A stretch of 49,265 nucleotides of DNA. It comes from Bacteroidales bacterium. GTDB lineage: Bacteria; Bacteroidota; Bacteroidia; Bacteroidales; UBA932. Shown here piece after piece: positions 19,871 through 28,622 of this stretch. The stretch is from contig JAFZGK010000074.1 of assembly GCA_017555445.1 (NCBI GenBank), positions 1-49,265 of the forward strand, written 5' to 3'. The notes beneath the pieces are model-generated. The model searched no databases. It had not been told where the DNA came from and saw only the letters and a list, made by a program, of their open reading frames with translations. Each line of letters opens with the position of its first letter. Position 1 is the stretch's first letter. Made by a program: the position numbers and the translations under genes.

Positions 19871-21607
19871 ATGGCAGTTACGAAGAAATGGAAATTACGC
19901 GAAAGTTCTGACCGTCAGACGGTCAAGCAGCTTTCCTTTGAGCTGGGAGTCGATCCGGTACTTGCGGAGCTCCTGGTCCAGAGAGGCGTATGCACATTCC
20001 AGCAGGCCCGTTCATTCTTCCGTCCGGATCTCGCGGATCTTCATGATCCGTTCCTGATGACCGATATGGACAAGGCGGTGGAGAGAGTCCACCAGGCTGT
20101 CATCACAGGCGAAAAGATTCTGGTCTATGGAGACTATGATGTGGATGGAACCACAGCCGTGTCGTTGGTGTATTCATTCCTCCGCCGTCTCACCCGCAAC
20201 GTCGACTTCTATATTCCAGAAAGATATGATGAAGGCTACGGCGTGTCCTACAAGGGCATCGACTGGGCTACCGAGAACGGATTCAACCTCATCATCACCC
20301 TCGACTGCGGCATCAAGGCCAACGAAAAGGTAGAATATGCACGCGAGCGTGGCATCGAGATGATTATCTGCGATCACCATCTCCCTGAAAACGAACTTCC
20401 TAAGGCAGTGGCTGTCCTCGATCCGAAAAGAGAGGACTGCTTCTATCCTTTCGATGACCTTTCAGGTTGCGGAGTAGGATTCAAGCTCGTCCAGGCTTAT
20501 TCTCAGAGATATGACATCCCGTTCGAGACTCTGATCCCTCTTCTTGACCTGCTCGTAGTCAGCATCGCATCTGACCTCGTGTCAGTGACTGACGAGAACA
20601 GAATCCTTGCTCATTACGGACTCAAGCAGCTGAACAGCCAGCCTCGCGAGGGACTTCTCGCAATGATCCAGCTCTCGGGTCTCGAGCCGAACCATCTTAC
20701 AATCGACGACATCGTCTTCAAGATCGGACCACGTATCAATGCTGCCGGACGTATGGAGTCAGGACGAATTGCAGTGGAACTTCTCACTGCTTCAGATGAG
20801 GCTACAGCAATCCGTATCGGTTCGGAGATCAACGAGCACAATAACGAACGAAAGAATATCGACCGTCGCATCACACAGGAAGCCCTCGACATGGTTCGAA
20901 GCGGCAACTGTCTCAGCAGCGGCAATGCGACTATCGTATATAATCCTCAGTGGCATAAGGGTGTGGTAGGAATCGTGGCCTCACGACTTGTTGAGGCATT
21001 CTACAAGCCTACAATCGTATTCACTCAGTCTCAGGGAGGCCTCGTGACAGGTTCTGCACGAAGCGTACATGGCTTTGATCTTTATGATGCGATCGAAAGC
21101 TGCTCTGACCTTCTTGAAAATTTCGGAGGTCACCTTTATGCAGCCGGCCTCACACTCCGTGAAGAGAATCTTCCGGAATTCTGTGAGCGTATAGAAAAAG
21201 CAATCTCAGGCAGGATTATCCCTCAGATGCAGGTGCCGGTAGTGGATATAGATGCGAAGCTCAACTTCTCGCAGATCACACCGAAGTTCCTCCGTATCCT
21301 CAAGCAGTTCCAGCCGTTCGGCCCTGGCAACAGCGCACCGGTATTCATCACTGAAAATGTATATGACAACGGTATGGGACGCAAGGTGGGTGCTGAGGGC
21401 GGACACCTCAAGCTTGAACTCATCCAGGAGTCGCATCCATACCACCATATCTCTGCCATCGCATTCAATATGGCGGACTTCTTTGACCATATAAAGGCAG
21501 GAAACCCGATCGATGTGTGCTACTCGATAGTGGAGAACTACTATCGTGGTACAGCAAACACCCAGCTCCGTATCAAGGATCTTCGCGAACGCGACGAGCT
21601 GGTATAA
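19871..21607 (+). CDS. recJ: Single-stranded-DNA-specific exonuclease RecJ
   Basis: 5'-3' exonuclease acting in recombination and mismatch repair. From ATG 19871 the product has 578 residues. It has the DHH phosphoesterase motifs VYGDYDVDGTTA, a TLDCGIKANEKV segment and MIICDHHLPENELP (the DHH signature), and the DHHA1 region with GSARSVHGFDLYDAIESC and NFGGHLYAAGLTL. A C-terminal OB-like domain follows (QFQPFGPGNSAPVF). A TTG three codons upstream (19862) overlaps the promoter element and is less likely. The stop lies 3 bp from the convergent aroK stop. Confidence 0.97.
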   Translation: MAVTKKWKLRESSDRQTVKQLSFELGVDPVLAELLVQRGVCTFQQARSFFRPDLADLHDPFLMTDMDKAVERVHQAVITGEKILVYGDYDVDGTTAVSLVYSFLRRLTRNVDFYIPERYDEGYGVSYKGIDWATENGFNLIITLDCGIKANEKVEYARERGIEMIICDHHLPENELPKAVAVLDPKREDCFYPFDDLSGCGVGFKLVQAYSQRYDIPFETLIPLLDLLVVSIASDLVSVTDENRILAHYGLKQLNSQPREGLLAMIQLSGLEPNHLTIDDIVFKIGPRINAAGRMESGRIAVELLTASDEATAIRIGSEINEHNNERKNIDRRITQEALDMVRSGNCLSSGNATIVYNPQWHKGVVGIVASRLVEAFYKPTIVFTQSQGGLVTGSARSVHGFDLYDAIESCSDLLENFGGHLYAAGLTLREENLPEFCERIEKAISGRIIPQMQVPVVDIDAKLNFSQITPKFLRILKQFQPFGPGNSAPVFITENVYDNGMGRKVGAEGGHLKLELIQESHPYHHISAIAFNMADFFDHIKAGNPIDVCYSIVENYYRGTANTQLRIKDLRERDELV

Positions 21608-21610
21608 TCC

Positions 21611-22225
21611 TTATTTAAGTATTGAAATGATTTCCTGAGCAAGGGAATCGATTGATTGACCGTCCGTATCAAGAATGATATGGGCAGTCGCTTCGTATGT
21701 GTCAGCGCGGAGAGACATAAGCTCCTCGATACGGTTTAGTAGAGCAGATTCCTCCACTCGCTTCGCTCGGTCGGAATGACATATAGAATCTCGGTCGGAA
21801 TGACAATCAGCAGAATTCAATATCGGACGATTGCAAGTCTGGCCTTCGAGATGTTCAATAAGCGTGTCGACTGAAGCACGGAGATAAATGCACCTGGTGT
21901 TCTGTCTGACCAGATCCGCACACTCCTTGGTCATTACCGTGCCTCCACCCAGTGATAGAACTATATGGGCTGTTTGTTGTTGCTCGTGGTCTGTGAGGGA
22001 TTTAGTTTTTGACTCTCCCTCACAGACCACGTGTTTCAATGTGTCCAGCTCCATGGTGCGGAAAGCAGCCTCACCATCAGCAGCAAAAATCTCTGGAATG
22101 CTGCATCCTGCCCTCTCCTCAATGACAGAATCAAGGTCTATAAAAGGACAGCAGAGCAGCTCCGAGAGTCTCCTCCCGACACTGCTCTTGCCGCATCCCA
22201 TAAATCCTGTCAATGAAATTATCAT
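21611..22225 (-). CDS. aroK: Shikimate kinase with two repeat-derived insertions
   Basis: Phosphorylates shikimate with ATP. Motifs present: P-loop GFMGCGKSS (residues 7-15), the FIDLDSVIE segment with Asp32, FR at 55-56, LSLGGGT with the Gly triplet at 93-95, NRP with lid Arg133, and a late R173-x-x-x-Y. The protein is 204 residues against about 170-175 usually. Extra segments are residues about 66-84, encoded by a 16-bp hairpin, and about 138-161, encoded by a TGTCATTCC-type repeat (CHSDRAKRVEES). All core motifs remain in frame. The ATG is 2 bp after the parC stop, so it is cotranscribed. Activity with these insertions is inferred, not shown. Confidence 0.92.
   Translation of the reverse strand: MIISLTGFMGCGKSSVGRRLSELLCCPFIDLDSVIEERAGCSIPEIFAADGEAAFRTMELDTLKHVVCEGESKTKSLTDHEQQQTAHIVLSLGGGTVMTKECADLVRQNTRCIYLRASVDTLIEHLEGQTCNRPILNSADCHSDRDSICHSDRAKRVEESALLNRIEELMSLRADTYEATAHIILDTDGQSIDSLAQEIISILK
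21747..21805 (-). repeat. TGTCATTCC-type interspersed repeat inside aroK
   Basis: On the coding strand a full unit reads TGTCATTCCGACCGAGCGAA then GCGAGTGGAGGAATC (21747-21781). It is preceded by a second partial unit, TGTCATTCCGACCGAGATTC (21786-21805). The same family appears at 34035-34069, 38404-38439 and 38449-38474. Here it is translated as part of shikimate kinase, between NRPIL and LLNRIEEL. Confidence 0.85.
21985..22031 (-). repeat. 16-bp inverted repeat inside aroK
   Basis: CGTGGTCTGTGAGGGA (21985-22000) and TCCCTCACAGACCACG (22016-22031) are exact reverse complements around a 15-nt loop. The hairpin is translated (VCEGESKTKSLTDHEQ) and sits where other shikimate kinases have a short loop before the LGGG strand. 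Confidence 0.88.
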
Positions 22226-22227
22226 AT

Positions 22228-24948
22228 TTAGAACAGACTCAACTGAGCGTCATCATCATCGATATTGAGGTCCAGCGGATCCTCTACATCTGAATTGTCA
22301 ATCTCTCCCGCCTGATTCTCACCCGCCTGAACGCCGTCAGCAGGCTCCTCATCAGCAGCAGGAATGTCACCTTCCTTCACAAGAGGCTCAACGAAAGCCA
22401 CACTCTTCACATCGAACGGACTAACCTTCTTACCTTTTGCCTGGAGACCCTTCTTAGCGATGAACTCCTCAGCATCCACCTTCTCCGGATCGCGGTTCAC
22501 GTTCTTGCCGCCGAAGATGATCTCGAACTGAGGATGAAGATCGTCTGAAATCTCCACTAGATATGATCCCTTAGAATCTGAAATGAAGCTTACAGGAGTG
22601 TTGTCGCTCACATCAAATGAGAATCTCTTCACATAGAACGATGCCACTGACTTGTCATAGTAAAGCACAGTGAACACCTTTGCTGGATCGAGCTTCTCGA
22701 TGCGGAGAAGATCGCCCTGGTATCTGTTGCTCAGATCGAATGTCGTAGTGTAATATGTACCGTCCTTGAAGATTGCAAGGATGTGGTCGCCTGTGTTGAA
22801 CTGGCCGAGATGGAGACCGCGGCCGTCCTCATTGAGTCTCTGGATGTCCTCGTCGAACCATACGTCCTTGCCTCCGATTGTCGAAATACCCTTCGACTTG
22901 AGAGTGATCTTCGAGATTGGGTTCTTTGACACGAGGTTACCGCGCGAAGCACGACCCTTGATCAGGAGCTGTGAGAAATCGTACTCGTCGCTAGTCTTCT
23001 TGAGCTTAGGACGTGGTCTGAAATTGATTCGTACGGTCTCGGCCTCACCATTGTGATTGACAGTAAACCAGAGGATTGTAGAACCTGGTGTGCCCTGAGT
23101 GATGTCATATTCCTTGTCACGTGTGATGCTTGTCACAGCAAATCTCTTCGCATAGCTGAGAGATGTCTTGCCCTCACGATAGATCACATTATAGATTGTA
23201 CGTGTGTCGTTTCTGTCAAACAGACCTACATAAAGGATGTCCTTTCCGAAGAATGCCTTCTCCGACACCTTTGTCACCACGTACTTACCGTCCTTGTGGA
23301 TCACGATGATCTCAGAAAGGTCAGAGCAGTCGCAGATGAACTCGGCATTATCTTCCTTCTTCAAAGCGATACCTACGAAGCCCTCAGCCTTGTTTGCATA
23401 AAGCTTGGCATTGTTGCTGACAACACGTGTAGTCTCGATGTTCTCGAACTCGACGAGCTCGGTAAGACGAGGATATGCGCTGCCATACTTCTTCTTGAGT
23501 CCCTTGAAGTAGTTGATTGTGTATTCGGTAAGGTGGTCGAGATGATTCTGAACCTCTTCGATCTCAGCCTCTATGCCACGCAACTTCTCATCGACAGCCT
23601 TCACGTCAAACTTCGAGATCTTTCTTACAGGCTTCTCCACAAGCTTGTGGATATCTTCCATGAGGATAGGTCTCTTGAGGAACTTCTGGTAGGTCAGCAT
23701 CTTGGCGAATACTTCTTCGAGCTGGTCTTCCCATGTCTTGGCATCACCTTCGAGGATCTTGTAAACCTTGTTTTCGAAGAAGATCTTCTCCAAGGAGTTA
23801 TAGTGCCACTCATTCTCGAGTTCGCTGAGTCTGATAGAAAGTTCCTGACCGAGGAGGTCACGTGTGTGCTCTGTGCTATAACGGAGCATTTCGTTGACGC
23901 TCAGTACCTGAGGCTTGTTGTTGAGGATCACGCATGTGTTAGGAGTGATCGACACCTCGCAGGCTGTGAATGCGTAGAGTGCATCGATGGTCTTGTCTGG
24001 CGACACATCGTTAGGAAGGTGGATAAGGATATTTACCTTGTCAGTTGTAAGGTCGTCGATCTTCTTGATCTTGATCTTTCCTGACTCCTTTGCCTTGAGG
24101 ATTGTCTCGATTACCACCTGAGTAGTCTTGCTGTAAGGCACCTCGGTGATTGCGAGGGTGTTCTTGTCGATCTTCTCGATCTTTGCGCGGATCTTGATCT
24201 TTCCGCCCTTGCGCTTGCTGCTGTATTTCGAGCAGTCTGCAGCACCTCCGGTAAGGAAATCAGGGAAAATCTCGAAATCCTTGCCCTGGAGCACGCAGAT
24301 CGATGCATCTATGAGTTCATTGAAGTTATGAGGGAGGATCTTCGATGCGAAACCTGCACCGATACCCTCGGTACCCTGAGCGAGGAGGATAGGGAACTTG
24401 ACCGGAAGCTCGACAGGCTCCTGGTTACGTCCGTCATATGAAGTCATCCAGTTGGTGGTCTTAGGATTGAACATCACCTCCTTGGCGAACTTTGTAAGAC
24501 GTGCCTCGATGTAACGTGGCGCCGCATTAGAGTCACCTGTAAGGATGTTACCCCAGTTACCCTGGCAGTCTACCAGATAGTTTCTCTGGCCGATCCATAC
24601 CAATGCTCCGAGGATGGACTGGTCACCGTGCGGATGGAACTGCATCGCCTGACCGACGATGTTGGCAACCTTCGTGTAGCTGCCGTCATCCATGCGCCAC
24701 ATGGCATGGAGTACACGTCTCTGCACAGGCTTGAGACCATCGATGAGATGCGGCACGGCTCTGTAGAGCACGGTATAAGACGAATAGTCGATATACCATT
24801 CCCTGAACATGCCGGAAAGCTTGAACTTCTTGCCGTTCTCGCCAAGCAGTCTGTCGAATTTGCCTGACGGGGCGGCCTCTACGACCTCTTCCGCAGACTC
24901 CTCTTCATTGAATCCCTCCTCTGGGAGTTCTATTTCTTCAAAACTCAT
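22228..24948 (-). CDS. parC: DNA topoisomerase IV subunit A (GyrA/ParC family)
   Basis: Type IIA topoisomerase breakage-reunion subunit, which unlinks daughter chromosomes. The 906-residue protein has DGLKPVQRRVLHAM, the HPHGDQSI helix region, catalytic Tyr146 in NAAPRYIEARL, and EGIGAGFASKILPHN. A coiled-coil tower region (about 400-480) and a C-terminal domain of degenerate blades follow, with an acidic tail (ADEEPADGV ... DIDDDD-type). The C-terminal domain lacks an obvious GyrA box, favouring ParC over GyrA. No parE is adjacent. It sits in the exbB-to-aroK minus-strand run, 45 bp after era. Confidence 0.93.
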   Translation of the reverse strand: MSFEEIELPEEGFNEEESAEEVVEAAPSGKFDRLLGENGKKFKLSGMFREWYIDYSSYTVLYRAVPHLIDGLKPVQRRVLHAMWRMDDGSYTKVANIVGQAMQFHPHGDQSILGALVWIGQRNYLVDCQGNWGNILTGDSNAAPRYIEARLTKFAKEVMFNPKTTNWMTSYDGRNQEPVELPVKFPILLAQGTEGIGAGFASKILPHNFNELIDASICVLQGKDFEIFPDFLTGGAADCSKYSSKRKGGKIKIRAKIEKIDKNTLAITEVPYSKTTQVVIETILKAKESGKIKIKKIDDLTTDKVNILIHLPNDVSPDKTIDALYAFTACEVSITPNTCVILNNKPQVLSVNEMLRYSTEHTRDLLGQELSIRLSELENEWHYNSLEKIFFENKVYKILEGDAKTWEDQLEEVFAKMLTYQKFLKRPILMEDIHKLVEKPVRKISKFDVKAVDEKLRGIEAEIEEVQNHLDHLTEYTINYFKGLKKKYGSAYPRLTELVEFENIETTRVVSNNAKLYANKAEGFVGIALKKEDNAEFICDCSDLSEIIVIHKDGKYVVTKVSEKAFFGKDILYVGLFDRNDTRTIYNVIYREGKTSLSYAKRFAVTSITRDKEYDITQGTPGSTILWFTVNHNGEAETVRINFRPRPKLKKTSDEYDFSQLLIKGRASRGNLVSKNPISKITLKSKGISTIGGKDVWFDEDIQRLNEDGRGLHLGQFNTGDHILAIFKDGTYYTTTFDLSNRYQGDLLRIEKLDPAKVFTVLYYDKSVASFYVKRFSFDVSDNTPVSFISDSKGSYLVEISDDLHPQFEIIFGGKNVNRDPEKVDAEEFIAKKGLQAKGKKVSPFDVKSVAFVEPLVKEGDIPAADEEPADGVQAGENQAGEIDNSDVEDPLDLNIDDDDAQLSLF

Positions 24949-24993
24949 AAATAGTGTATGTAACTATGTTAACGGCCATGCAGCCGCTTCAAA

Positions 24994-25890
24994 TCAATAT
25001 TCGTAACCGAATCTTCTAAGTTCCTTCTTGCTTTCGCGCCAGTCCGGATCGACCTTGACGAAGAGTCTGAGGAACACTTTCTTCTGGAAGAAATCTTCCA
25101 TTTCGATGCGCGCCTGAGTACCCACCTTCTTGAGCGACTGTCCGCCCTTTCCGATGATGATGCCCTTCTGCGTGTCGCGCATCACGTAGATCACCGCACT
25201 GATGTCATATCGCTCCGCTCCCTCCTTGAACTCCTCGATCTCCACCTCGCAGCTGTACGGAATCTCCTCCTGATAGTTGAGGAAAATCTTCTCGCGTACG
25301 ATTTCCGATGCGAAGAAACGGAGGTTCTTGTCGGTGAACACATCCTTGTCGTACCATGCAGGTGCAACCGGAAGGTTGGCTACGATGGCATCGAAGATGT
25401 TGTCTAGATTGAACTTCTCCTGGGCTGATGCCGGGAAGATGATTGCCTTAGGAAGCTGCTCCTTCCACCAGTTCATGAGCTCGAGCACCTGATTCTGGTT
25501 GCTGATGTCGATCTTGTTGATCACAAGGATGACAGGGCAGTCGATCTTCTGAAGCTTTGCGATATATTCCTCGTTCTTGTCGCCCTTTTCTACAGTGTCT
25601 GTCACATAAAGTACGATGTCGGCATCGCCGATAGCTGTGTCGACAAAGTTCATCATGCTCTGCTGGAGCCTGTAGTTAGGCTTGAGGATGCCTGGAGTGT
25701 CGGAATAGACGATCTGATAGTCGTCGCCGTTCACGATACCCATGATCCTGTGCCTTGTGGTCTGAGCCTTGGCTGTAACGATGGAAAGCTTCTCGCCCAC
25801 GAGGGCATTCATAAGCGTGGATTTGCCAACATTCGGATTACCGATGATGTTGACAAATCCTGCGCGATGTCTTTTGGTCTGTTCTCCCAT
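24994..25890 (-). CDS. era: GTPase Era
   Basis: Ribosome-assembly GTPase that binds 16S rRNA near the anti-Shine-Dalgarno region. The 298-residue protein has G1 GNPNVGKST, the switch region TTRHRIMGI, G3 DTPG (YSDTPGIL), G4 NKID and a SAQ-type G5 (FPASAQEK). A C-terminal KH domain follows (IIGKGGQSLKKVGTQAR). Length is normal. It is 42 bp after the RluB-type gene and precedes parC. Confidence 0.97.
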   Translation of the reverse strand: MGEQTKRHRAGFVNIIGNPNVGKSTLMNALVGEKLSIVTAKAQTTRHRIMGIVNGDDYQIVYSDTPGILKPNYRLQQSMMNFVDTAIGDADIVLYVTDTVEKGDKNEEYIAKLQKIDCPVILVINKIDISNQNQVLELMNWWKEQLPKAIIFPASAQEKFNLDNIFDAIVANLPVAPAWYDKDVFTDKNLRFFASEIVREKIFLNYQEEIPYSCEVEIEEFKEGAERYDISAVIYVMRDTQKGIIIGKGGQSLKKVGTQARIEMEDFFQKKVFLRLFVKVDPDWRESKKELRRFGYEY

Positions 25891-25932
25891 ATTCTCTGTT
25901 TATGAACAAAGTGAAGAGTACTAGGTTATTTA

Positions 25933-27279
25933 TTAAAGGTATGCACCCATTCTGAGAAGGTTGGTCTCACCCTCTGAAAGGTAACGCCACTCTCCTCTCT
26001 TGAGACCCTTCTTTGTAAGTCCTGCAAAGTAAACTCTGTCGAGAGCCTTCACCTCATAACCGAGCGATTCGAAGATTCTTCTTACGATACGGTTCTTTCC
26101 TGAGTGGATCTCGATACCGAGCTTGCGATGGTCGTCCTCCTCGATGTACTCGAGAGCGTCCGCTGCGATCATGCCGTCAGAGAGCTCGATTCCGCTGAGG
26201 ATCTTGTCGAAGTCCTCACCTCTGAGCTTGCTGTCGAGAGATACCTGGTAGATCTTCTTCTTGTCGTATGATGGATGAGTGAGCTTCTCTGCGATCTCAC
26301 CGTCGTTAGTGAACATAAGCACTCCGGTAGTGTTCTTGTCGAGACGGCCTACAGGGAATACTCTTGTAGGACAACCCTTGAGAAGGTCCATCACTGTCTT
26401 GTCAGCGTGTGGATCGCTCGCAGTTGTCACATAACCCTTAGGCTTGTTCATGATGATGTAGATCTTGTTCTCGCCCTTGAGTCTCTCACCGTTGAAACGG
26501 ATGTCGTCAGTATTGATGTTCACCTTTGTACCGAGCTCGGTCACAACCTCGCCGTTTACTGTAACTACACCTGCAAGGATGAAGTTGTCAGCCTCTCTTC
26601 TTGAGCATACGCCAGAGTTTGCGATGAACTTGTTGAGGCGAACCTCCTCCTTGATAGGAGCTGCCACCATGTCGTTGTCAGAGAAGTTGCTGTTGTCGAG
26701 CTGAGGTCTTCTGCTGATCATCTTGTTGATTCCGCTCTCGTTCTCGTCGCGGAAGTAGTTGAAATCCTTCTTGTAGAAGCTCTTCTTTGCTCCGAATGAC
26801 CTTCTCTCTCCGCTGAATGACTTTCTTTCGCCATTGAATGACCTTCTCTCTCCGCCTTCACCGAAGCTTCTACGCGGTCTGTCACCGAATGACTTTCTTT
26901 CGCCACCGAATGGCTTTCTGTCGCTGTTGAATGATCTTCTTTCACCACCCTCACCGAAGCTTCTTCTCTCGTTTCCTTCACTGAAGCTTCTACGTGGTCT
27001 TTCGCTGTTCTCTCCGAAATTTCTGCGAGGTCTGTCGCCGAACGACTTTCTCTCACCGCCGAAGTTGTTTTCACCGAAGCTTCTGCGTGGTCTGTCGCCA
27101 CCTTCACCAAAGCTTCTACGCGGTCTGTCACCAAATGACTTTCTTTCACCGAATGGCTTTCTGTCGCCGTCAAACGATCTTCTTTCGCCACCCTCATTGA
27201 ATGTTCTTCTTGGTCTGCTGCCGTACTCCCTACGGCCTTCTGGTCTGCGGCCATTGCCGCCTCTTCTGTTGTCTTCCAT
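25933..27279 (-). CDS. RluB/RsuA-type pseudouridine synthase with a long RSFGE-repeat N-terminus
   Basis: Converts uridine to pseudouridine in rRNA (RsuA/RluB/RluE/RluF subfamily). The 448-residue protein has three parts. Residues 1-170 are a low-complexity, strongly basic region built from variants of GDRPRRSFGEGG and GERKSF. Residues about 210-265 form an S4 RNA-binding domain (VRLNKFIANSGVCSRREADNFI). The rest is the catalytic domain with GRLDKNTTG, where Asp is the nucleophile. Such Arg/Gly/Ser/Phe-rich extensions are common on this enzyme in Bacteroidetes and may help RNA binding; exact uridine target unknown. The repeated DNA (about 26770-27250) is prone to length change. Confidence 0.93.
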   Translation of the reverse strand: MEDNRRGGNGRRPEGRREYGSRPRRTFNEGGERRSFDGDRKPFGERKSFGDRPRRSFGEGGDRPRRSFGENNFGGERKSFGDRPRRNFGENSERPRRSFSEGNERRSFGEGGERRSFNSDRKPFGGERKSFGDRPRRSFGEGGERRSFNGERKSFSGERRSFGAKKSFYKKDFNYFRDENESGINKMISRRPQLDNSNFSDNDMVAAPIKEEVRLNKFIANSGVCSRREADNFILAGVVTVNGEVVTELGTKVNINTDDIRFNGERLKGENKIYIIMNKPKGYVTTASDPHADKTVMDLLKGCPTRVFPVGRLDKNTTGVLMFTNDGEIAEKLTHPSYDKKKIYQVSLDSKLRGEDFDKILSGIELSDGMIAADALEYIEEDDHRKLGIEIHSGKNRIVRRIFESLGYEVKALDRVYFAGLTKKGLKRGEWRYLSEGETNLLRMGAYL

Positions 27280-27319
27280 TTTATTATGCCTTCACGGCTG
27301 TTTAATTGTTTATAAATAT

Positions 27320-27386
27320 ATGGCTCACGCCATTTCTGTTGTCACGGCTTCCGCCGTATCTTTTCTTATATCATGGCTTTCGCCAT
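27320..27386 (-). repeat. Series of three GNRA-loop hairpins between tonB and rluB
   Basis: On the minus strand: ATGGC-GAAA-GCCAT (27373-27386), ACGGC-GGAA-GCCGT (27344-27357) and ATGGC-GTGA-GCCAT (27320-27333). All three have 5-bp stems and a GNRA tetraloop. The first begins at the last base of the tonB stop codon. A shorter GCC-GTGAA-GGC follows at 27288-27298. None has a T-run. Confidence 0.75.
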
Positions 27387-28189
27387 TATTGATTCAGGTT
27401 GAATATGTATGTAATCGTACCCTTCTGCAATGCCGGTGCCTCAGCACTCATGTTGAAATGCGCTCCGAGAGCGGCCTTGCGGGCTGCCTGCCAGAGGTTC
27501 TTGTCTGAAACCGTAGTTCCTTCCACTCCGGCTACCGCCTTCTGCACGTTACCATAGTTGTCCACCCATATCTCCACAACCACCTTGCCGGAAGCCTGCA
27601 CTCCGTAGAAAGGTTTCGGAAGTGTTCCGTTGATGCTTCTTCCTGCGAGCTTTGCGTTAGGCTCTCCTGCAGTCTCTCCTACAGATGTGTTGCCCTGGGC
27701 ATGACCGGCTTTCAGCTCGTCGCTTGGCTCGTATGCAGTCTGCGGTGCGAGGGTGTCCTTCTGTGTCTTGTTGTCCGCGGTAGGGAAGAGCGCTCTTCTG
27801 TTGATCTCCTTCTCGCGTGGTGGCTCGACTATGTCCACATCGCCGAAATTGTCAACTGTAGATTCTGGAGCCTCGTTGCTTTCCGTACCCTCGTTCGGTC
27901 CCTCGGATGCCTGCACGAGATTGATAGGCTGTGTCGGATCCGGTTCCGCGACCTTCGGCTGTGTGCCGTTCCAAACCTGCTCAGGTTCCTTGATCTCATG
28001 TTCAGTGAAGTCGATAAGGATCTGTTCCTGCTCAGGTGGAGGAGGGTCGAGATAGGTGAATCCTGTCACAAAGCAGAATGCCGCGAGCAGACCGTGCATG
28101 ACGACGGTAAGGGCAGCGCCTGTGACTGTGGATCTCTTGGCCTGCCTTTCCCTTTCCTGTATGTATCTCTGCTCTGACATCTGTTTCAT
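27386..28189 (-). CDS. tonB: TonB-family energy transducer
   Basis: Transmits proton-motive force from ExbBD to outer-membrane receptors. The 267-residue protein has one N-terminal transmembrane helix (about residues 22-45, GAALTVVMHGLLAAFCFV). A Pro/Glu-rich periplasmic stretch follows, with PPPPEQEQ and EPEQVWNGTQPKVAEPDPTQ-type sequence. The C-terminal domain of about 80 residues (GKVVVEIWVDNYGNVQKAV) is like TonB C-terminal folds. The first ATG is at 28189; a second at codon 4 is possible. It follows exbD by 7 bp, which supports the assignment. Confidence 0.85.
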   Translation of the reverse strand: MKQMSEQRYIQERERQAKRSTVTGAALTVVMHGLLAAFCFVTGFTYLDPPPPEQEQILIDFTEHEIKEPEQVWNGTQPKVAEPDPTQPINLVQASEGPNEGTESNEAPESTVDNFGDVDIVEPPREKEINRRALFPTADNKTQKDTLAPQTAYEPSDELKAGHAQGNTSVGETAGEPNAKLAGRSINGTLPKPFYGVQASGKVVVEIWVDNYGNVQKAVAGVEGTTVSDKNLWQAARKAALGAHFNMSAEAPALQKGTITYIFNLNQ

Positions 28190-28196
28190 TTACGGC

Positions 28197-28610
28197 TTAT
28201 TCCGGAGAAGTCGCCATTATCACCTTGTAGTGGTTTCTCTTTGCAATGTTCATTACAGCTACGACCTCCTTGATCGGAACAGTCTCGTCAGCATAGATGG
28301 AGAATGTAGGGTCCTCCTCTGTCTGGAGCAGCTCGATGAGCTCATCCTCGATAAGGTCGAATCTTACCGGAGTCTCGTCGCCGTTGATATGATATGAGAA
28401 TGAATCGGTATCCTGCCAGTGCTTGATCGATACGCTCACTGTGGCCTTTGCCGACACCTGGCCTGTGCTCTTCGGAAGAAGGAGCTTAAGTGCGTTAGGG
28501 TTGATCAGCGTCGAGGTCACGAGGAAGAAGATCAGAAGCAGGAACACGATGTCGGTCATTGACGACATCGAGAAACCCGAATCCACCTTTGTTGTCCTTT
28601 TGATTGCCAT
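28197..28610 (-). CDS. exbD: Biopolymer transporter ExbD/TolR
   Basis: Proton-channel partner in the ExbB-ExbD-TonB complex. The 137-residue protein has the ExbD layout: a short cytoplasmic N-terminus, then one transmembrane helix with the essential Asp (SMTDIVFLLLIFFLVTSTLI) and a periplasmic domain. It lies between exbB (12 bp upstream) and tonB. Confidence 0.94.
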   Translation of the reverse strand: MAIKRTTKVDSGFSMSSMTDIVFLLLIFFLVTSTLINPNALKLLLPKSTGQVSAKATVSVSIKHWQDTDSFSYHINGDETPVRFDLIEDELIELLQTEEDPTFSIYADETVPIKEVVAVMNIAKRNHYKVIMATSPE

Positions 28611-28622
28611 TTTCCTTGAATG

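Noticed and set aside
23053..24084. 343-codon open frame on the plus strand
   Set aside because: Entirely antisense to parC, with no recognisable domain; a shadow of biased codon use.
26834..27508. 224-codon plus-strand frame rich in LSPP repeats
   Set aside because: Reverse-strand translation of the RSFGE repeat region of the RluB-type gene; it looks repetitive only because its template is.
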